This document shows positions 45,633 to 56,213 of a DNA stretch of 56,263 bases, one piece after another (position 1 is the first letter of the stretch; every line of letters starts with the position of its first letter). The notes beneath the pieces were generated by a model. It saw nothing but the letters and a program-made list of their open reading frames with translations, ran no database searches and had not been told where the DNA came from. The position numbers and the translations under genes are program-made. Source of the stretch: Erwinia persicina NBRC 102418 (GTDB taxonomy: Bacteria; Pseudomonadota; Gammaproteobacteria; Enterobacterales; Enterobacteriaceae). The DNA is taken from NCBI RefSeq assembly GCF_001571305.1, contig NZ_BCTN01000022.1:1-56263 (forward strand), in the 5' to 3' direction.

Positions 45633-46504
45633 TGTCTATTCTGATTGATAAAAACACCAAAGTTATCTGCCAGGGCTTCACCGGTGGTCAGGGTACCTTC
45701 CACTCCGAGCAGGCTTTAGCCTACGGTACGCAGCTGGTTGGGGGCGTGACCCCAGGCAAAGGCGGAACGGAGCATCTGGGTCTGCCCGTGTTCAACACCG
45801 TGCGTGAAGCGGTAGAAGCCACCGGGGCGACAGCCTCAGTCATCTATGTACCAGCCCCGTTCTGTAAAGACGGTATTCTGGAAGCGATTGAAGCGGGTAT
45901 CAAGCTGATCATCACCATCACCGAAGGTATCCCGACACTGGATATGCTGACAGTGAAAGTTAAGCTGGATGAAGCTGGCGTGCGTATGATTGGTCCAAAC
46001 TGCCCGGGTGTGATTACCCCTGGCGCCTGTAAGATTGGGATCATGCCTGGCCATATTCACCAGCCAGGCCGTATCGGTATCGTTTCCCGTTCCGGTACGC
46101 TGACTTATGAAGCGGTTAAGCAGACCACTGACATCGGTTACGGTCAGTCTACCTGCGTCGGCATCGGCGGTGACCCGATCCCGGGTTCAAACTTCATCGA
46201 CATCCTTAAGCTGTTCCAGGATGATCCGCAGACCGAAGCCATTGTCATGATCGGTGAAATCGGTGGCAGCGCAGAAGAAGAAGCGGCTGCGTTCATCAAA
46301 GAGTATGTAACCAAGCCAGTGGTGGGTTACATTGCGGGCGTAACTGCGCCTAAAGGCAAACGTATGGGCCACGCCGGCGCCATCATTGCGGGTGGTAAAG
46401 GCACGGCAGACGAGAAGTTCGCTGCGCTGGAAGCGGCAGGCGTGAAAACGGTGCGCAGTCTGGCTGACATCGGTGAAGCGGTGAAAGCGGTACTTCCACA
46501 GTAA
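45632..46504 (+). CDS. sucD: Succinyl-CoA synthetase alpha subunit
   Basis: 290 residues (E. coli 289). It binds CoA through an N-terminal Rossmann domain ([18 protein letters not shown]), and the phosphorylated His is in [17 protein letters not shown] near residue 247. The [10 protein letters not shown] and [11 protein letters not shown] motifs are typical. It is the last gene of the sdh-suc operon, followed by a strong terminator. Confidence 0.98.
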   Translation: MSILIDKNTKVICQGFTGGQGTFHSEQALAYGTQLVGGVTPGKGGTEHLGLPVFNTVREAVEATGATASVIYVPAPFCKDGILEAIEAGIKLIITITEGIPTLDMLTVKVKLDEAGVRMIGPNCPGVITPGACKIGIMPGHIHQPGRIGIVSRSGTLTYEAVKQTTDIGYGQSTCVGIGGDPIPGSNFIDILKLFQDDPQTEAIVMIGEIGGSAEEEAAAFIKEYVTKPVVGYIAGVTAPKGKRMGHAGAIIAGGKGTADEKFAALEAAGVKTVRSLADIGEAVKAVLPQ

Positions 46505-46535
46505 CGTTGTCTGTCGTTGTACGGAATGAACAATC

Positions 46536-46563
46536 AAGGCCACCTTCGGGTGGCCTTTTTTTT
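46536..46563 (+). terminator. Terminator of sdhCDAB-sucABCD
   Basis: AAGGCCACC-TTCG-GGTGGCCTT with a stable UUCG tetraloop, followed by eight T, 32 nt after sucD. Confidence 0.95.
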
Positions 46564-47131
46564 CACCGCTGTCCCACTCATTTCTGATGACAAAAATTTG
46601 CGTTAAATTATTATTAAATATCGCGGGCGTTATTTAACGTTAATTTCTTTTTTTATTGTTTATATATTTTAACCTTCATCGTGATAATACACACAAACCT
46701 TTAACAAACTGGTGTTGCTACCACAGGAGATGAGATCTAAATATTAATTTAGATCAAGAAAAGCAGAGTTATTTATTGGGTATATTACTGGCGTATTTTT
46801 GCTTTTTTAGTTTAAATTGCGCCACATCAAATTCAGGTAAAGTCCCTGTTAGATTGAAAATTGATACTCCCTGCTAAAAATAATACTGACGTCACAAAAC
46901 CCCTTTAAACCTGTGTGTATAAAGGCGTATTATGAGAGTCAGGAGGTCGTTCTGAATCTTCCATACCTGTCACGGGCCATTTTTGTCACAGGGATGGGGT
47001 GCTTTTCTGTATCTCAGGAACCACTTTTCGGGGTTAAGCTTTTATTATTTATTGGGATGTCTCCAGGTAATTCTGAGTATTTAACTCGGGTATTCTTCTG
47101 TCGGAACCCACTTGCGGAGCAAGGAGTCAAA
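46564..47131 (+). promoter_or_regulatory. Long A/T-rich regulatory region upstream of cydAB
   Basis: 568 nt without a credible gene. GTTAAATTATTATTAAAT (from about 46602) and GTTATTTAACGTTAATT (from about 46632) contain repeated GTTA/TTAA blocks like ArcA-P sites, fitting known ArcA activation and FNR repression of cydA in E. coli. A perfect 9-bp inverted repeat, GATCTAAAT and ATTTAGATC, lies at 46734-46755. The cydA frame stays open upstream to about 46913, but that stretch does not resemble any CydA N-terminus and is treated as leader. Confidence 0.6.
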
Positions 47132-48700
47132 ATGTTTGATATTGTCGAACTGTCGCGATTACAGTTTGCTTTGACTGCTATGTACCATTTCCTGTTTGTG
47201 CCATTAACGCTGGGTATGGCGTTTTTACTGGCTATTATGGAAACGGTTTACGTACTGTCAGGTAAACAAATCTATAAAGATATGACCAAGTTTTGGGGCA
47301 AGTTATTTGGTATTAACTTCGCTCTGGGCGTGGCCACCGGGCTGACTATGGAGTTTCAGTTCGGCACAAACTGGTCTTACTATTCGCACTATGTGGGGGA
47401 TATCTTCGGTGCCCCACTGGCCATTGAAGGGTTAATGGCGTTCTTCCTGGAGTCAACCTTCGTCGGTCTGTTCTTCTTTGGCTGGGATCGCCTTGGCAAA
47501 GTGCAGCACATGGCCGTGACCTGGCTGGTGGCGCTGGGTTCCAACCTCTCCGCACTGTGGATTCTGGTCGCCAACGGCTGGATGCAAAATCCGGTTGCCT
47601 CCGAGTTTAATTTTGAAACCATGCGCATGGAGATGGTCAGCTTCTCCGAGTTGGTTCTGAACCCGGTCGCTCAGGTGAAGTTCGTGCATACCGTCGCGGC
47701 AGGGTATACCTGTGGTGCCATGTTCATTCTGGGGATCAGTGCTTATTATCTGCTGCGCGGACGTGACGTCGCCTTTGCTAAGCGTTCCTTCGCGATTGCA
47801 GCCAGCTTTGGTATGGCAGCGATCCTCTCCGTGATTGTACTGGGTGATGAGTCCGGTTACGAAATTGGTGACGTGCAGAAAACGAAACTGGCCGCGATTG
47901 AAGCCGAGTGGGAAACCCAACCAGCGCCCGCCGCCTTTACGTTGTTTGGTATCCCGGATCAGGAAGCACAGAAAAACCATTATGCTATCCAGATCCCGTG
48001 GGCGCTTGGCCTGATCGCCACCCGTTCAGTCGATAAGCAGGTCACGGGCCTGAAAGAGCTGATGGAGCAGCATGAAGTACGCATTCGTAATGGGATGAAA
48101 GCGTATGAGCTGCTGCAGGAGTTGCGTACTGGTAACAAGGATCCTGCAGTCCGTACTGCATTCAATGAAGCTAAACAAGATCTTGGCTACGGTTTACTGT
48201 TGAAACGCTACACACCGAATGTGGCCGATGCCAGCGAAGCGCAAATCCAGCAGGCAACGAAAGATTCGATCCCAAGCGTGGCTCCGCTCTATTTCTCCTT
48301 CCGCATTATGGTCGCCTGCGGTGTGCTGATGTTGTTGATCATTGGTCTGTCATTCTGGACGGTGATCCGTAACCGCATTGGCAAATGGCCACTTCTGCTG
48401 AGATGTGCTCTCTATGGCATTCCGCTGCCATGGATTGCGATTGAATCAGGTTGGTTTGTCGCTGAATACGGCCGTCAGCCCTGGGCCATTGGTGAAGTGT
48501 TGCCTACTGCAGTGGCAAACTCCTCCCTGACCGTTGGCGATCTGCTGTTCTCAATGGGGCTGATTTGTGGCCTGTATACGCTGTTCCTGGTGGCTGAAAT
48601 GTATCTGATGTTCAAGTTTGCCCGCCTTGGCCCAAGCAGTCTCAAGACCGGACGCTATCACTATGAACAGTCCAGCATTGCCTCGCAGCCTGCACGTTAA
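47132..48700 (+). CDS. cydA: Cytochrome bd-I ubiquinol oxidase subunit I
   Basis: Oxygen-reducing quinol oxidase subunit in the inner membrane, carrying hemes b558, b595 and d. It has 522 residues, the E. coli length, with about nine membrane segments. The start [19 protein letters not shown] has AAGGAG 7 nt upstream and places the heme-ligand His at residue 19. Other landmarks are [20 protein letters not shown] (conserved Glu residues), the long periplasmic Q-loop (about residues 240-390) and [13 protein letters not shown]. It is followed by cydB after 15 nt. Confidence 0.98.
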   Translation: MFDIVELSRLQFALTAMYHFLFVPLTLGMAFLLAIMETVYVLSGKQIYKDMTKFWGKLFGINFALGVATGLTMEFQFGTNWSYYSHYVGDIFGAPLAIEGLMAFFLESTFVGLFFFGWDRLGKVQHMAVTWLVALGSNLSALWILVANGWMQNPVASEFNFETMRMEMVSFSELVLNPVAQVKFVHTVAAGYTCGAMFILGISAYYLLRGRDVAFAKRSFAIAASFGMAAILSVIVLGDESGYEIGDVQKTKLAAIEAEWETQPAPAAFTLFGIPDQEAQKNHYAIQIPWALGLIATRSVDKQVTGLKELMEQHEVRIRNGMKAYELLQELRTGNKDPAVRTAFNEAKQDLGYGLLLKRYTPNVADASEAQIQQATKDSIPSVAPLYFSFRIMVACGVLMLLIIGLSFWTVIRNRIGKWPLLLRCALYGIPLPWIAIESGWFVAEYGRQPWAIGEVLPTAVANSSLTVGDLLFSMGLICGLYTLFLVAEMYLMFKFARLGPSSLKTGRYHYEQSSIASQPAR

Positions 48701-48715
48701 GACAGGAGTCCATAA

Positions 48716-49855
48716 ATGTTAACTTATGAAGAATTGCGTTTTATCTGGTGGCTGCTGATTGGCATTTTGCTGATCGGTTTTGCGGTCGCTGACGGTTTCG
48801 ATATGGGCGTAGGAATGCTAACCCGCATTCTTGGCCGTTCTGATACCGAACGCCGTATTATGATAAACAGTATTGCTCCGCACTGGGACGGCAACCAGGT
48901 TTGGCTGATCACCGCAGGGGGGGCGCTGTTTGCGGCCTGGCCGATGGTCTACGCAGCGGCATTTTCCGGCTTTTATGTGGCGATGATTCTGGTACTTGCC
49001 TCCCTGTTCTTCCGTCCGGTCGGTTTTGACTACCGTTCCAAGATCGAAGATATGCGCTGGCGTGGCATGTGGGACTGGGGGATCTTTATTGGGAGTTTTG
49101 TACCGCCGTTAGTGATTGGTGTCGCCTTTGGTAACCTGTTACAAGGTGTGCCGTTCCATATCGATAATGATTTGCGGCTGTTCTACACCGGTAATTTCTT
49201 CCAGCTACTTAATCCCTTCGGCCTGCTGGCTGGGGTGGTCAGTCTGACAATGATCCTTACCCAGGGGGCCACCTATTTACAGATGCGTACCGTGGGAGAA
49301 CTGCATTTGCGCACCCGCAAAGCGGCACAGATCTCTGCTGCGGTCATGATGGTGTGTTTCGCACTAGCCGGCGTCTGGATCGTTTATGGTATTGATGGCT
49401 ATGTCGTGACATCTGCACTGGATCATAACGGGGCATCTAACCCACTGGTAAAAGAAGTGAGTCGTCAGGCGGGTGCCTGGATGCTTAACTTTAATAACGC
49501 CCCGGTTCTTTGGGCTATCCCGGCCCTGGGTGTAGTGCTTCCGCTACTGACTATTCTCTTTTCACGGATTGAGAAAGGGGCCTGGGCGTTTGTGTTCTCA
49601 TCACTGACCCTGGCCTGTGTCATCCTGACGGCGGGTATTGCCATGTTCCCATTTGTGATGCCATCAAGCACGGTCCCTAATGTTAGTCTGACCATGTGGG
49701 ATGCCACCTCAACGGTGCTGACACTGAAAGTCATGACCGTAGTGGCCGCCATTTTTGTGCCGATCATTCTGGCTTATACAACCTGGTGTTATTACAAAAT
49801 GTTCGGTCGGCTGACCAAAGAACAGATTGAAAGTAACAGCCATTCTCTTTACTAA
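48716..49855 (+). CDS. cydB: Cytochrome bd-I ubiquinol oxidase subunit II
   Basis: 379 residues, equal to E. coli CydB, with eight or nine membrane segments. The signature is GFAVADGFDMGVGMLTRILGR near the N-terminus, followed by NSIAPHWDGNQVWLITAGGA and FRPVGFDYRSKIEDMRW. It stabilises the heme centres of CydA. It continues directly into cydX after 15 nt. Confidence 0.98.
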   Translation: MLTYEELRFIWWLLIGILLIGFAVADGFDMGVGMLTRILGRSDTERRIMINSIAPHWDGNQVWLITAGGALFAAWPMVYAAAFSGFYVAMILVLASLFFRPVGFDYRSKIEDMRWRGMWDWGIFIGSFVPPLVIGVAFGNLLQGVPFHIDNDLRLFYTGNFFQLLNPFGLLAGVVSLTMILTQGATYLQMRTVGELHLRTRKAAQISAAVMMVCFALAGVWIVYGIDGYVVTSALDHNGASNPLVKEVSRQAGAWMLNFNNAPVLWAIPALGVVLPLLTILFSRIEKGAWAFVFSSLTLACVILTAGIAMFPFVMPSSTVPNVSLTMWDATSTVLTLKVMTVVAAIFVPIILAYTTWCYYKMFGRLTKEQIESNSHSLY

Positions 49856-49870
49856 AGAAGGAGCGACATC

Positions 49871-49984
49871 ATGTGGTATTTTGCCTGGATCCTCGGCACG
49901 CTGCTGGCCTGTGCCTTCGGTATCATTACCGCGCTGGCCTTAGAGCAAGCGGAAGCGTCTGCCGCGAGTAAAGAGAAACTGTAA
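49871..49984 (+). CDS. cydX: Cytochrome bd-I oxidase small subunit CydX
   Basis: A 37-residue single-pass membrane protein beginning MWYFAWILGTLLACAFG, nearly the same as E. coli CydX (MWYFAWILGTLLACSFG). It is needed for full assembly and activity of the oxidase. GAAGGAGCG precedes the ATG, and its stop shares a base with the ybgE start (TAATG). Confidence 0.95.
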   Translation: MWYFAWILGTLLACAFGIITALALEQAEASAASKEKL

Positions 49985-50280
49985 TGGGGGAGGGCATCGC
50001 TCGTCTTTATCAGCTGATGGATAAGCGCCCGTTACGGGTGCTTTCCCTGGTAGCCGCGTTGGTGCTGGCGGGATGTATGTTCTGGAACCCATCGCGCTTT
50101 GCAGCCAACAGCAGTGAGCTTGCTATCTGGCAGGGGTTGCTGCTGATGTGGGCGGTGTGTACCGGCGTGATCCACGGTGTTGGGTTCCGCCCGCGCCGCT
50201 TACGCTGGCGCGGCTTTTTCTCCCCCCTTCCGGCAATGCTGCTCCTCCTGAGTGGGGTCGGGTTTTTCTTCCTGTCATAA
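49984..50280 (+). CDS. ybgE: Cyd operon protein YbgE
   Basis: 98 residues (E. coli 97), with three hydrophobic segments (LSLVAALVLAGCMFW, WQGLLLMWAVCTGVIHGVGF, LPAMLLLLSGVGFFFL). It is translationally coupled to cydX through a TAATG overlap and is the last gene of the cyd operon. Its function is unknown beyond association with the oxidase genes. Confidence 0.93.
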   Translation: MGEGIARLYQLMDKRPLRVLSLVAALVLAGCMFWNPSRFAANSSELAIWQGLLLMWAVCTGVIHGVGFRPRRLRWRGFFSPLPAMLLLLSGVGFFFLS

Positions 50281-50453
50281 TGCAGTGGGCCGGGTCGTCC
50301 TGGTCCGCTGTTTTCTCGTGTTTCCTTCCACACTGTTAGTGTCTTCAAACCTTTATTTAGCTGCATTTACGTCAATCGTTGTCTAACAAATGTGCTGAAA
50401 TTAGTGAAGTTGTTACGGTGCAATAATTATTTTCATCAGCCTGTGGCAACCCA

Positions 50454-50482
50454 TTCCCAATGTGTTAGGTCTTGCGTATAGT
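50454..50482 (+). promoter_or_regulatory. Candidate promoter of the ybgC-tol-pal operon
   Basis: TTCCCA (50454-50459), a 17-nt spacer and TATAGT (50477-50482), about 45 nt before the ybgC start. The -10 is good and the -35 moderate. The 246-nt gap after ybgE shows no other gene. Confidence 0.5.
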
Positions 50483-50526
50483 AGCAACGTTTTCCTGTAC
50501 CAACGTTAGCATTACCGGGATGTAGA

Positions 50527-51614
<1,088 letters not shown>

Positions 51615-51627
51615 GTCGGAGGTTAGC

Positions 51628-52056
51628 ATGGCCAGAAGGCGTGGTCGCGGTCGCCGCGACGTGAAGTCCGAGATCAATATTGTTCCATTACTGGACGTGC
51701 TGCTGGTGCTGCTGCTGATTTTCATGGCAACGGCGCCCATCATCACTCAGAGCGTGGAAGTTGATCTCCCGGACGCTACAGATTCTAAAACCGTCTCCAG
51801 CGATGATAATCCACCTGTGATTGTTGAAGTGGCCGGTGTCGGGCAGTACAGCCTGGTGGTCGATCACGATCGGATGGAACAGCTGCCAGCGGAACAGGTG
51901 GTGGCCGAAGCGCAGCGGCGCATTACGGCTAACCCGAAAACGGTGTTCCTGATTGGCGGAGCCAAAGAGGTTCCTTACGAGGAAATCATCAAGGCGCTGA
52001 ACTTGCTGCATCAGGCAGGCGTGAAGTCTGTCGGGCTAATGACGCAGCCGATTTAA
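51628..52056 (+). CDS. tolR: TolR, proton-channel subunit of the Tol-Pal system
   Basis: 142 residues, ExbD family: a basic N-terminus (MARRRGRGRRDVKSEINIVP), one membrane segment with the proton-carrying Asp in PLLDVLLVLLLIFMATAP, and a periplasmic domain ending VGLMTQP. It lies 13 nt after tolQ, with GGAGG before its ATG. Confidence 0.97.
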   Translation: MARRRGRGRRDVKSEINIVPLLDVLLVLLLIFMATAPIITQSVEVDLPDATDSKTVSSDDNPPVIVEVAGVGQYSLVVDHDRMEQLPAEQVVAEAQRRITANPKTVFLIGGAKEVPYEEIIKALNLLHQAGVKSVGLMTQPI

Positions 52057-52085
52057 TTCATTCGAACCGTTTTTGGGAACCGAGA

Positions 52086-53318
52086 GTGTCGAAGGCAACC
52101 GAGCAAGACGAAAAGTTAAAACGAGCAATAACCCTATCCGTTATTTTCCACATCATTCTGGTGGCGGTGCTGATATGGAGCTCGTTTGACGAAAACATCG
52201 ATGCCAGTGGCGGCGGTGGCGGTAGCGATATCGATGCCGTCATGGTCGATCCAGGCGCGGTTGTGGAACAGTACAATCGTCAGCAAAATCAGCAGAGCGA
52301 CAGTAAACGCGCTGAGCAGCAGCGTCAGAAGCAGGCTAAACAGCAGGCGGAAGAACTGCAGCAGAAGCAGGCGGCGGAGCAGCAACGACTGAAGCAGATC
52401 GAGAAAGAGCGTCTGCAGGCACAGGAAGAGGCCAAACAGCAGGCTGCGGAACAGGCCAGCGAACAGAAACAGGCTGCGGATACGGCGAAGCAGGCGCAGC
52501 AGGAACAGAAGCAGGCGGAAGCTGCGGCAGCAAAAGCCAAAGCCGATGCAAAAGCTCAGGCGGATGCTCAGGCGAAGTCCGCCGCTGACGCCCAGAAAAA
52601 AGCGGCAGAAGAGGCGAAAAAAGCCGCTGCTGACGCAAAGAAAGAAGCTGAAGCCGAAGCGAAAAAAGCCGCAGCTGAAGCCGCAAAAGTGAAAGCAGCG
52701 GCCGAGGCGAAAGCCAAAGCCACTGCCGATGCGAAAGCGGCTCAGGAAGCGAAAGCGCAGGCAGCGGCGGAAGCGAAAGAAAAAGCGGCAGAAGAAGCCA
52801 AAGAGAAAGCCGCAGCCGCAGCGAAAGAAAAAGCGGAAGCGGCAGCGAAAGCCAAAGCCGAAGCAGCGGCAAAAGCGAAAGCCGATGCCGCAGCGAAGAA
52901 GAAAGCAGCTGCAGAAGCCGCAAAAGAGTCGGGTGATGTTGGCGATCTGTTGGGCGATCTGACCTCCGGTAAAAATGCGCCGAAATCCGGTAATGCTGCC
53001 GGTGGTGGCGGTGCCGCAGGGCAGGGGACGCAGAAGAAGTCAGGCGCATCTGGCGCGGCAATTGACAGCTATCTTGGCCAGGTAAAAGGCGCGATTGAGA
53101 GTAAACTGTATAATGCGGATACGTACGCCGGACAGACCTGTGATATCCGTATTAAACTGGCACCGGACGGGTTTCTGACTTCAGCGATACCGGCGGGCGG
53201 CGATGCTGCGCTTTGTCAGGCTGCATTAACTGCTGCACGTACGGCGAAGATCCCGAAACCGCCAAGCCAGGACGTCTGGCAGGCTGTGAAAGAAGCGACA
53301 GTCGGGTTTAAACTGTAA
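52086..53318 (+). CDS. tolA: TolA, periplasm-spanning protein of the Tol-Pal system
   Basis: 410 residues (E. coli 421). One membrane anchor (about residues 13-34, SVIFHIILVAVLIWSSF) is followed by a very long Ala/Lys/Glu/Gln-rich helix (about residues 60-285) built of KAKAEAAAKAK-like repeats, and a globular C-terminal domain (about 315-410) with the CDIRIKLAPDGF and ALCQAALTAAR segments holding the two conserved Cys. TolA links TolQR to Pal and TolB. The start is GTG with GAACCGAGA upstream. The repetitive coding sequence can slip, so helix length may vary between strains. Confidence 0.96.
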   Translation: MSKATEQDEKLKRAITLSVIFHIILVAVLIWSSFDENIDASGGGGGSDIDAVMVDPGAVVEQYNRQQNQQSDSKRAEQQRQKQAKQQAEELQQKQAAEQQRLKQIEKERLQAQEEAKQQAAEQASEQKQAADTAKQAQQEQKQAEAAAAKAKADAKAQADAQAKSAADAQKKAAEEAKKAAADAKKEAEAEAKKAAAEAAKVKAAAEAKAKATADAKAAQEAKAQAAAEAKEKAAEEAKEKAAAAAKEKAEAAAKAKAEAAAKAKADAAAKKKAAAEAAKESGDVGDLLGDLTSGKNAPKSGNAAGGGGAAGQGTQKKSGASGAAIDSYLGQVKGAIESKLYNADTYAGQTCDIRIKLAPDGFLTSAIPAGGDAALCQAALTAARTAKIPKPPSQDVWQAVKEATVGFKL

Positions 53319-53427
53319 GAATTCGATAATAAGCGGCATGTTGAACTATGTTATTCATGCCGTACTCTTAGGTTTCTTGATACAAGGCTAATTATCGTGG
53401 GTGCTATGCCCGGATAAGGGAGAAAGA

Positions 53428-54720
53428 ATGAAGCAGGCATTTCGTGTAGCGCTGAGTTTTTTAATGCTGTTTGTCGCGGTAGCGCATGCAGAAGTCCGCA
53501 TTGAAATTACTCAGGGTGTGAATACCGCACGTCCAATCGGCGTTGTGCCGTTTAAGTGGGATGGCCCGGGTGCAGCGCCGGAAGACATCGGTGGCATCGT
53601 TGCTGCCGACTTGCGCAACAGCGGTAAATTTAACCCAATCGATCGTTCACGCTTACCCCAGCAGCCGACCTCTGTCGCCGAAGTGCAGCCTGCTGCATGG
53701 ACTGCGCTGGGTATTGATGCCGTAGTCGTAGGCCAGGTACAGCCGGGCGCTGACGGTAGCTATATGGTTTCTTACCAGCTCGTTGACACGTCCGGCAATC
53801 CGGGGGCGGTACTGGCGCAGAATCAGTTTAAAGTCACCAAACAGTGGCTGCGCTATGCAGCGCATACCGCCAGTGACGAAAGCTTTGAAAAACTGACCGG
53901 GATTAAAGGTGCATTCCGTACCCGTATCGCCTATGTAGTCCAGACCAACGGCGGCCAGTTCCCTTATGAGCTGCGCGTGTCAGATTACGATGGCTACAAC
54001 CAGTTCGTGGTTCACCGTTCACCACAGCCATTGATGTCACCGGCCTGGTCTCCAGACGGCAGCAAAGTGGCTTACGTGACGTTTGAAAGCGGTAAGTCTG
54101 CTCTGGTTATCCAGACGCTGGCTAACGGTGCGATCAAACAGGTGGCTTCATTCCCACGTCACAACGGTGCACCGGCCTTTTCTCCTGATGGCAGCAAGCT
54201 GGCGTTTGCCTTATCGAAAACCGGCAGCCTGAACCTGTATGTGATGAACCTCGCTTCTGGCCAGATCAGCCAGGTGACTGACGGTCGTTATAACAGTACT
54301 GAACCGACCTGGTTCCCGGACAGCCAGAGTCTGGCCTATACCTCTGACCAGGCGGGACGTCCACAAATCTACAAAATCAGCGCCAGCGGTGGCACAGCCC
54401 AGCGTATTACCTGGGAAGGTTCTCAGAACCAGGATGCCGACGTGAGCTCTGATGGCAAATCAATGGTGATGATCAGCACCAACGGTGGCGCTCAACACGT
54501 CGCCCGACAAGATCTGGTAACGGGAGCCGTTCAACAATTAACGGACACGTTCCTGGATGAGACGCCAAGTCTCGCACCTAACGGCACAATGGTAATCTAC
54601 AGCTCTACACAGGGTATGGGTTCCGTATTGCAGTTGGTTTCGACGGATGGGCGTTTCAAAGCGCGTCTTCCGGCAACCGATGGACAGGTCAAATTTCCTG
54701 CCTGGTCGCCGTATCTGTGA
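53428..54720 (+). CDS. tolB: TolB, periplasmic beta-propeller protein
   Basis: 430 residues, the E. coli length. The signal peptide ([21 protein letters not shown], cut before EVRIEI) is followed by an N-terminal alpha/beta domain and a six-bladed WD40-like propeller with repeated [13 protein letters not shown] blades, ending in FPAWSPYL. It binds Pal and TolA. GGGAGAAAG precedes the ATG at 53428; the open frame upstream to 53401 is not part of the protein. A hairpin (CGGCATG/CATGCCG, 53333-53362) sits in the 109-nt gap after tolA. Confidence 0.97.
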   Translation: MKQAFRVALSFLMLFVAVAHAEVRIEITQGVNTARPIGVVPFKWDGPGAAPEDIGGIVAADLRNSGKFNPIDRSRLPQQPTSVAEVQPAAWTALGIDAVVVGQVQPGADGSYMVSYQLVDTSGNPGAVLAQNQFKVTKQWLRYAAHTASDESFEKLTGIKGAFRTRIAYVVQTNGGQFPYELRVSDYDGYNQFVVHRSPQPLMSPAWSPDGSKVAYVTFESGKSALVIQTLANGAIKQVASFPRHNGAPAFSPDGSKLAFALSKTGSLNLYVMNLASGQISQVTDGRYNSTEPTWFPDSQSLAYTSDQAGRPQIYKISASGGTAQRITWEGSQNQDADVSSDGKSMVMISTNGGAQHVARQDLVTGAVQQLTDTFLDETPSLAPNGTMVIYSSTQGMGSVLQLVSTDGRFKARLPATDGQVKFPAWSPYL

Positions 54721-54764
54721 TGCATGTGTAAATATGTATGGCAAACTATAATAGGAATTAAATA

Positions 54765-55283
54765 ATGCAACTGAACAAAGTGCTGAAAGGCTTAATGCTG
54801 GCACTGCCAGTAATCGCAGTGGCTGCATGTAGCTCTCACAAGAACAACAACAATGACCAGACCAACGGTATGGGCATGGGTGACGGTTCTAACAGCGGCA
54901 TGAACAGCGGTAACATGTCTTCTGATGAGCAGGCACGTCTGCAGATGCAGGAACTGCAGAAAAACAACATCGTCTACTTCGGCCTGGACAAGTATGACAT
55001 CGCGTCTGACTTTGCTCAGATGCTGGATGCTCACGCTAACTTCCTGCGTAGCAACCCATCATACAAAGTGACTGTTGAAGGTCATGCGGATGAGCGCGGT
55101 ACACCTGAGTACAACATCGCCCTGGGCGAACGTCGTGCTTCAGCAGTGAAAATGTACCTGCAGGGTAAAGGCGTTTCTGCTGACCAGATCTCTATCGTTT
55201 CTTACGGTAAAGAAAAACCAGCCGTACTGGGTCATGACGAGTCAGCGTATGCTAAAAACCGTCGTGCAGTACTGGTTTACTAA
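54765..55283 (+). CDS. pal: Peptidoglycan-associated lipoprotein Pal
   Basis: 172 residues (E. coli 173). The lipobox VAAC places the acylated Cys at residue 22, giving an outer-membrane lipoprotein. An Asn/Gly-rich linker is followed by the OmpA-like domain ([42 protein letters not shown]) that binds meso-diaminopimelate in peptidoglycan. A perfect -10 hexamer (TATAAT, 54748-54753) precedes it without a clear -35. Confidence 0.97.
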   Translation: MQLNKVLKGLMLALPVIAVAACSSHKNNNNDQTNGMGMGDGSNSGMNSGNMSSDEQARLQMQELQKNNIVYFGLDKYDIASDFAQMLDAHANFLRSNPSYKVTVEGHADERGTPEYNIALGERRASAVKMYLQGKGVSADQISIVSYGKEKPAVLGHDESAYAKNRRAVLVY

Positions 55284-55292
55284 GAGAATCAC

Positions 55293-56099
55293 ATGATTAG
55301 TAGCTTCAGAACTCACCTGTTGAGTCTGTCGTTACTGGTTGGCGTAGCGGCCCCCTGGGCCGCTAATGCCCAGGCAACAATCAGTAACGTTGGCTCCGGC
55401 TCGGTCGAAGACCGTGTCACTACCCTTGAGCGTATTTCTAATGCTCAGGCGCAACTCCTCCAGCAGCTTCAGCAGCAACTTTCCGAAACGCAAAATGATA
55501 TTGACTCACTTCGTGGTCAAATTCAGGAAAATAGCTATCAGCTGAATCAGGTCGTGGAACGTCAGAAAGGTCTTTATCAGCAGATTGATGCGCTGAGCAG
55601 CGGTGGTGCAAACGCCGGTGCCGCGGCAGCGTCAGGTGCCGGTGCGGCAGCTGCCGAGACGTCCTCTGATGGCAGTAATGCAGCGGCGGCACCTGCTGCT
55701 GCCGCTGCTGCTCCTACCCAGAGCGGCGATGCGAATACTGACTATAATGCCGCTGTAGCGCTGGTACTGGAGAAAAAACAGTACGATCAGGCTATCGCAG
55801 CGTTTCAGGCTTTTGTGAAGAAATACCCGGATTCAACTTATCAGCCAAATGCGAATTACTGGCTCGGTCAGTTGAATTACAACAAAGGCAAAAAAGACGA
55901 TGCGGCTTACTATTTCGCTACAGTTGTCAAAAAGTATCCCAAATCGCCCAAGAGTGCTGATGCGCTGTTGAAGGTTGGGGTGATCATGCAGGAAAAAGGC
56001 GATAAAGCGAAAGCCAAAGCGGTCTATCAGCAGGTGGTGAAACTGTACCCTAACAGTGAAGCCGCAAAACAGGCTCAGAAGCGTTCAGCCGCACTGTAA
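55293..56099 (+). CDS. cpoB: CpoB, cell-division coordinator
   Basis: Periplasmic protein that links Tol energy use to PBP1B peptidoglycan synthesis at the septum. It has 268 residues (E. coli 263). The signal peptide ends near AANA/QATIS; an N-terminal coiled coil (about residues 40-105, Gln/Leu-rich) trimerises; an unusually Ala-rich linker (about 108-148) follows, then TPR repeats starting DYNAAVALVLEKKQYDQAI, FVKKYPDSTYQPNANYWLGQ and YFATVVKKYPKSPKSADA. It is the last gene of the tol-pal operon. Confidence 0.96.
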   Translation: MISSFRTHLLSLSLLVGVAAPWAANAQATISNVGSGSVEDRVTTLERISNAQAQLLQQLQQQLSETQNDIDSLRGQIQENSYQLNQVVERQKGLYQQIDALSSGGANAGAAAASGAGAAAAETSSDGSNAAAAPAAAAAAPTQSGDANTDYNAAVALVLEKKQYDQAIAAFQAFVKKYPDSTYQPNANYWLGQLNYNKGKKDDAAYYFATVVKKYPKSPKSADALLKVGVIMQEKGDKAKAKAVYQQVVKLYPNSEAAKQAQKRSAAL

Positions 56100-56185
56100 C
56101 TGACGACTTTTGTCCTCTTTTAGCCTGAATTGTGGTCTTACCGCGTGAAACCTAAGCAGTTGAACAACTTATCCTGAAATAGTGG

Positions 56186-56213
56186 TTGCGCTGGGAATTC
56201 AAATCAGTAATAT
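56186..56213 (+). promoter_or_regulatory. Probable promoter of a downstream tRNA operon
   Basis: TTGCGC (56186-56191), 16 nt and TAATAT (56208-56213) are followed by a GC-rich stretch (GCCGCCGTTGCCGGGG), the discriminator style of stable-RNA promoters. In E. coli a tRNA operon (lysT-valT-lysW) follows cpoB at this point. The tRNAs themselves lie beyond the window edge. Confidence 0.5.

Noticed and set aside
46913..47131. 73-codon in-frame extension upstream of cydA
   Set aside because: The frame is open, but the predicted extension does not resemble CydA, lacks a good ribosome site, and the ATG at 47132 has AAGGAG and gives the exact E. coli length.
52270..52940. Repetitive sequence considered as a possible CRISPR or satellite array
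   Set aside because: The repeats are in-frame Ala/Lys/Glu codons of the TolA helix with no regular spacer length.
52336..53061. Leu/Pro/Arg-rich minus-strand frame and other long frames inside tolA
   Set aside because: The GCG/AAA repeats of the tolA helix leave all frames open; these are low-complexity artefacts, not genes.
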